Below, piece by piece: positions 36,601 through 40,163 of a stretch of 40,163 nt of DNA (position 1 is the first letter of the stretch; the number at the start of each line of letters is the position of its first letter). A program made the translations under genes and the position numbers. The stretch spans positions 1-40,163 of the IMG/VR virus record IMGVR_UViG_3300008108_000374; one strand, given 5' to 3'. Source of the stretch: a virus. The notes beneath the pieces were generated by a model. That model did not search any database and was not told the origin of the DNA. It was given only the letters and a program-made list of their open reading frames with translations.

Positions 36601-39600
36601 ACTGTCTCACGCATCTCAGTGTAGACACGCCACACTGGGCTGTTCTCATCAACATTGAACTGGTACTTGATTCTTTCACCAGTGCCGAGTTCTACATCAA
36701 AGCCCTTGCGGAATTCTTCCGCAGTCACAGTGCCTGCCTTCTCTAACAACTGGCGCACACGTGGGTCAACAGTGACATTACCCATTGCGTCTTTAGTAAT
36801 CATGGAGCCGTATGACTCCATCAACTCATCAGTCAACTGGCGTGACTTGAACAGCGCAGCGTATGCAGCAAGTTCCCCAGCTTGTTGTTTCTCCTCCTCA
36901 GACACGCCGCCACCGAATCCAAACACACGTGGTGTGTGGGTGAACGCCATGTAGCGTGAGTACTTGGAGAGTAAGGCGCGAGCCTTCTGACTTCGTTGTT
37001 CAAAGATACGGAATATCTGATTGAGGCCATAGCTCTTGCGAGCCATGTTGTCGAGGGTCTGTACCTTCTCAAGTATCTTGCCTACGTTTACACCAACATC
37101 TCCTGTCTTGCCGAACAGCCCTTTCTGGAAGGCGTCCATCGACCCAAACATACCAGCACCGGGGCCGTGCCTACGATTCAAGGCGTTCATTGCCATGCCT
37201 CGTGAGCCGATGTTGCCAGCAAAATTACGTGCGTATTTACCGTCTGCTACTGTTTGTTCCATCCACAACCTTGCGATGATTGATACATCTAGGTCAGCAG
37301 CGTTGTCAGCCAGATATTCCTCTATGGCTTCCAGCCTATCCATTCCTTGGGTCTCGACCATTGCGTCAACTGCGGCCTGCACATCAGGGTCAGTTTGATA
37401 TATACGATTCAGTACCTTGTTCAACTCAGACTGACCCATCACACCTTTGAAACCAAAGTGACCAATGGTTTCGTGAGCCAGTACAAATTTCAACTGTTGT
37501 TCAGTACGAACAAAGTCGGAGAAGATGATGACTTCAGGGCCGAAGGAGTAACCCACGGCATTGGTTGTGTCGAAGTCACCTTGCTTACGAGCAGCAGCGG
37601 CACGCTGATACAACTCAGGATTGCGAGCCTGCAAGTCAGCAACATTGGCGTACACATGGACAGTAGGTTTGACCTTGAGCTTTGCCAAGAAACCTTTGAC
37701 CAACAACTTCACACGACCAAGTGGGATAGCAGAACCCATTGGCGTGCCATCATCACGGTAGAAGTTACCTTCGGGTTTATCCCAATCCTGCACAGTTTCG
37801 CTACCACGTGCACCACGCTTACGGGCGTTGATAATATCTTGCTCTGCCTTTGACTCTGCTGCGGCTGCTTCACCTAATGCACGCAACTCAGCACGGCGTT
37901 CTTCTTCACGGGCACGTTGCTGTTCTTCAGTAAGTTCAACTTGGCTTAGGATGTAGCGACCATCAGACTTGATGAGCTTTGCCTCACCCTTGTCGTTGAA
38001 GTAGTCTTTGACTTTGCTTCCATCAGGCAGCATGTAGTTGCGGCCAGCTTCATCGAGTTCACTGTACAACTGCTTGGTCAGTGCTTTGATGTTGGCAAAA
38101 CGCTCAGAACCAAACACCACTTCCTTGGTCAGCGTAGGGATTTCCCTAACGCGGGTTACTAAATCGCGGATGAAGTTTGCCAGTTTTGCACCAGACTGGT
38201 CAACAATGCGGTTGAGTGAGGTGACCTTCTTGGTATTGACAACTGACTCACCAGCAGGCAGCGAGGTCTTGTACTTCTTGTAAACAGATACAGGTACGTT
38301 TTGCTCACTGATCTGGCGAGCTTGCAACAACTCAGCCACTTGCGTGTCGGACAACCCAATGAGCTTTGATCCAATGCTTGGGAGCAAGTTGCGCATCTGC
38401 GCATAGGTAAACCAAGGCTTTAGTGTGCCCTTTAGATTACCACGGGTGTAAGCAGCCCCGACTTCCAGTCGGTCATTGACGACATCCAGCAATGCGGTGT
38501 CCATGATGCCACGCTGATCTTCGGTAAAGCCAGTCTCAAGCAAGAACATCTGCGCCTTATCAATGACACCAGCTTTCTCATTGTTGGAGTCAGTATCAAA
38601 GTAGGCATGGAACATGATGTTCTCAATCGCATCACGGAACGCACTTGCATCTGTGGTGGACTCAGCCGTAGCAATATCCTCATCCAACAATTCCATGTAA
38701 GACAAGTCTGCCAGTTCTTCTTCAGCAGGTAGCGGTATAGCCTGAGCATTAATCTCATCAGCCAACGACATGGTGGCACGGTCGTAGTAATTCTCAGTTG
38801 CCCAGCGTCTCTTCTGCGCATCTGAAAGCGTGCTGTACGCTACGCCGCCCTCTGGTTTCCTGTCCTCCCATGCCTCGGCAGGACTCAGCTTCTCAACCTT
38901 TGGTTTGGCGGCGGGTTTTGCCGCCTCGACTTTTTTTGGTTCAGACCCTTTCTTAAGGGCTGTTGTTGCGGGTGTTACTTTTTGGGTTTGCTGCGACCCG
39001 CGCTGGAGAGACTTGCCGCCACCGCCTGCTTGAGTGCCGCCGCCTTGGACTTGGGTCGTGGGCTGGTTCCCAGCTTGCCCCCCGCCTTGTACTCCCGCAT
39101 TATCTTGCTTACGTTGGCTGACACTACCTTGTTGCTGCTTCCCTTTTTGAGTGGCATCGGGTGCTCCCTTTTTCAGATTGGACGCGGCCTTTGCCACGGT
39201 GACGGCAGTTACGGGTTTACCCGTAGGTTTTGCCTGAGTAACGCCTTTTGCCACCGTTGGCTTGGGCAGTGGTTGTTTCTTGCCTGCACTCTTAAGTGCC
39301 TGCATAGATGGCTGACCCTGTTGATTAAACAGGATGCCTTGTCCAGCACGCTGGAATTCACCAGCGGTGGGAGGGATAGTCAACGCCTGTGCCGCAGGTG
39401 TCTGCGTACCTACGCCACGACGCAATCCCTCAGCCCGTGAAGGACGGGGTAACTCACCACGTTTGAACAGTGGGAGTTGTTGTGGTTGAGAAACAGGGAT
39501 CGGACGCATCGGCATTGACTGCGGAGCAGGCTGCTGAGATTGCGTCATCAAATCCAGTTGTTGTTGGATTCGAGCCTCGTTCTGTAATCTATCAAGTTGT

Positions 39601-40163
39601 TGCTGTTTGATTGCCTCCTCTTGGGCGGCCCGCTGTGCTTGCGCAGCTTGGAATTCTTGTGCACGTTGTTGTGACGCAAGAGCCGCCTGCATCCGCTGCG
39701 CCAAGATTGGGTTAGCAGGAGCTTGAGGGGCTGGGCCACTGAACTGCAATGCACCCTGACGAGGATCAACCACGGGGGCAGCAGACGGCGCAGGCAGGCC
39801 GGGGAGTGGTTGCTGTGGCTGCATACGTGCAGCCAACTCCTGAGCAGGAATAGTTCCACCGAAAATATCCAGCACGCCTTGTGAGCCGGGTGTTGCACCG
39901 GGCGGGACGTTACCCTGCTGACGCAACAGAACATCTTGCCGCGTGACATCCGCAGCGTTTGGCCCCATGCCAGCCATAATGACTGGCCCACCCATTGGGG
40001 ATACAGGAGGAGTAGGGCCGGGAAGTTGTGGCGTAGTTGGGCTTGGGCCACCAAGTGCAGGAGGTTCAGGAGGAATAGCCCCCATGAACTGCACATCAGT
40101 GAACGGACGACCGGGGGGTGCAGGAGGTGGGTTGTATGGAACAATACCGCCACCTGTTTCTTT
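33696..40163 (-). CDS. Giant polyvalent virion protein (N-terminus beyond window)
   Basis: The frame is open to the right edge, so at least 2155 residues are encoded and the true start lies outside; the GTG at 40094 is not a convincing start. The first 430 or so residues are Pro/Gln/Gly/Ala-rich and disordered. A domain around 37,458-37,475 has AHETIGHFGFKG, an HExxGH zinc motif as in M49-type peptidases, with EAIEEYLADNA downstream as a possible third ligand. A long helical region follows. The C-terminal 350 residues contain membrane-like segments (QFVIITVQLLRNM, QLLMLGLLLMMSGL) and IPFADDL, resembling LPD38-type polyvalent-protein domains. Such giants are packaged in phage heads and injected. 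No lysozyme motif was seen. Confidence 0.85.
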   Translation of the reverse strand, partial: KETGGGIVPYNPPPAPPGRPFTDVQFMGAIPPEPPALGGPSPTTPQLPGPTPPVSPMGGPVIMAGMGPNAADVTRQDVLLRQQGNVPPGATPGSQGVLDIFGGTIPAQELAARMQPQQPLPGLPAPSAAPVVDPRQGALQFSGPAPQAPANPILAQRMQAALASQQRAQEFQAAQAQRAAQEEAIKQQQLDRLQNEARIQQQLDLMTQSQQPAPQSMPMRPIPVSQPQQLPLFKRGELPRPSRAEGLRRGVGTQTPAAQALTIPPTAGEFQRAGQGILFNQQGQPSMQALKSAGKKQPLPKPTVAKGVTQAKPTGKPVTAVTVAKAASNLKKGAPDATQKGKQQQGSVSQRKQDNAGVQGGGQAGNQPTTQVQGGGTQAGGGGKSLQRGSQQTQKVTPATTALKKGSEPKKVEAAKPAAKPKVEKLSPAEAWEDRKPEGGVAYSTLSDAQKRRWATENYYDRATMSLADEINAQAIPLPAEEELADLSYMELLDEDIATAESTTDASAFRDAIENIMFHAYFDTDSNNEKAGVIDKAQMFLLETGFTEDQRGIMDTALLDVVNDRLEVGAAYTRGNLKGTLKPWFTYAQMRNLLPSIGSKLIGLSDTQVAELLQARQISEQNVPVSVYKKYKTSLPAGESVVNTKKVTSLNRIVDQSGAKLANFIRDLVTRVREIPTLTKEVVFGSERFANIKALTKQLYSELDEAGRNYMLPDGSKVKDYFNDKGEAKLIKSDGRYILSQVELTEEQQRAREEERRAELRALGEAAAAESKAEQDIINARKRGARGSETVQDWDKPEGNFYRDDGTPMGSAIPLGRVKLLVKGFLAKLKVKPTVHVYANVADLQARNPELYQRAAAARKQGDFDTTNAVGYSFGPEVIIFSDFVRTEQQLKFVLAHETIGHFGFKGVMGQSELNKVLNRIYQTDPDVQAAVDAMVETQGMDRLEAIEEYLADNAADLDVSIIARLWMEQTVADGKYARNFAGNIGSRGMAMNALNRRHGPGAGMFGSMDAFQKGLFGKTGDVGVNVGKILEKVQTLDNMARKSYGLNQIFRIFEQRSQKARALLSKYSRYMAFTHTPRVFGFGGGVSEEEKQQAGELAAYAALFKSRQLTDELMESYGSMITKDAMGNVTVDPRVRQLLEKAGTVTAEEFRKGFDVELGTGERIKYQFNVDENSPVWRVYTEMRETVNDAAVDLLLSNYEASQAEQQRVFNELAGMKGLKAEFSAQDLAAIRKVIEMYQNIRYGGSRIANASVEVQKGADQRSEKFIYNFGRALFNDDVFDAWMKNPRISGEMLKDFEEFQKAEYDDIRAAIPAIRDKIRNKEQAFAIQKAVQDIFLFDLQTRNAEFYAKRTILGSYVPFSRRGEYQARVAAFDAQGNPVRLDENIRDAMPYFQFETESEATAAREALENEFGNGQEWILKDEYGAGIKVTLRAESSEAAVSPSLTEAVNFNEFIYVLNRLNVNITPTARERIVKTLTNQNDRARKNLQRSGNPGWDSDIVRSVSEHLEMVAHVAAKKIYRHRLDDIMLNNSSWLGDPQKLKDLQAAIDTATTDGQRVRAQRAYDEYAFMYKYMAPKAAGVTVNGEPTLGQGERYREEAKKLIRWYNDSSNINDSTEDMLSGEAGSFLKLITVLMQLGGSVASAAVNFVSLLTHSTPYLSYYNAKRGYGGGYGEAKAVTSLYRAALDAGSYKLEDAGFLNDLLVNGGYDKYGLTEDETKFLFDATEQGTLQAAQFNALVGTARGKVFNNKAQAGIKAWMAMFSYTEQANRRITALAAYRLEKERALSQGLSEEQAIAEATEAARIAVNTSQGEYAMFNRPEMARGNVAQYIFMYKQFVIITVQLLRNMPVRGQLLMLGLLLMMSGLKGIPFADDLADIVDTIAQMLGLKVASIEKATAEWVDSVAPGMSPYVMRGLIDRAVGATVSTRLGMGDLVPLTGALKAGADPAREIGDFAGPVFSGISGLVSMAGGLAKYGAEVTGLRDDTTSLNTLMRESPIAALRSVGDSFAYLSSGDITNVRGQMVAKDAQAHVILARLLGFYPAIATQQNDIVRMSKQVNEYGKAVKAEYVAAYVKARAAGDQEAADNIASAVSQWNEDSKGTGLEVTKFLQSANRAYREAQRPTALRYMKSAPRAMRPETIELLRLYGLDDEIM

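Noticed and set aside
1-40163. tRNA genes
   Set aside because: I found no cloverleaf-like segment with a GGTTCGAATCC-type arm in the noncoding regions; a tRNA scan would be decisive.

Overview
The window reads as nearly all of a tailed phage genome (Caudoviricetes, probably podovirus-like, about 40 kb). Genes lie in dense, overlapping operons with ATGA or TAATG junctions. Structural and packaging genes occupy the left part on the minus strand (1-15314). Replication and small early genes are on the plus strand (15658-33695). A giant putative virion protein fills the right end on the minus strand (33696-40163). I see no tRNA, rRNA, CRISPR array, insertion sequence, integrase, RNA polymerase or recognisable endolysin. 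Several small proteins resemble families common in aquatic phages. A proteobacterial host is my inference, from the good Shine-Dalgarno sites, sigma70-like promoters, an rrn-type boxA and a canonical bacterial parS. No host can be named from sequence alone.

Minus-strand late region, in transcription order from 15314 to 1: TerS-like protein, small gene, tail-collar protein, TerL, then a terminator followed at once by a strong promoter (12939-12877). After these come a Pro/Ala-rich protein that contains a perfect parS site, portal, small gene, scaffold, major capsid protein, two small structural proteins, a set of small basic or membrane proteins, two putative connector/adaptor proteins, an Ig-like protein, a repeat protein, and tail-fibre-like proteins. 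Two of the fibre proteins share a duplicated N-terminus.

The divergent control region (15315-15657) has a TTGACA promoter facing left and a structured leader with a perfect boxA facing right. The first right-hand gene (15658) and a paralogue at 17081 each carry a related structured leader. Between them lie three intrinsic terminators or terminator-like hairpins, two tiny genes and a 0.7-kb AT-rich noncoding region. That region holds about ten copies of a motif close to AACAATCTGT in both orientations, a candidate replication origin or operator array.

Plus-strand early/middle region: small proteins, then a MoxR-type AAA+ ATPase, a partner protein and a metallopeptidase-like/VWA protein (18657-21797). 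Next come a membrane-anchored Nmad5-like protein, a NrdR-like zinc ribbon, a DUF3310 protein, a family A DNA polymerase, a RecB/Cas4-type nuclease, a VRR-NUC nuclease, a SNF2-like helicase that lacks motif I, a possible ssDNA-binding protein, an HTH protein and an AEP primase-helicase. Together these could form a largely self-sufficient replication and recombination set.

The observations most worth following up are the parS site in a late gene, the boxA leader ahead of a run of terminators, the AACAATCTGT array, the helicase lacking its Walker A segment, the AAA+/VWA cassette and the giant protein with an HExxGH motif.
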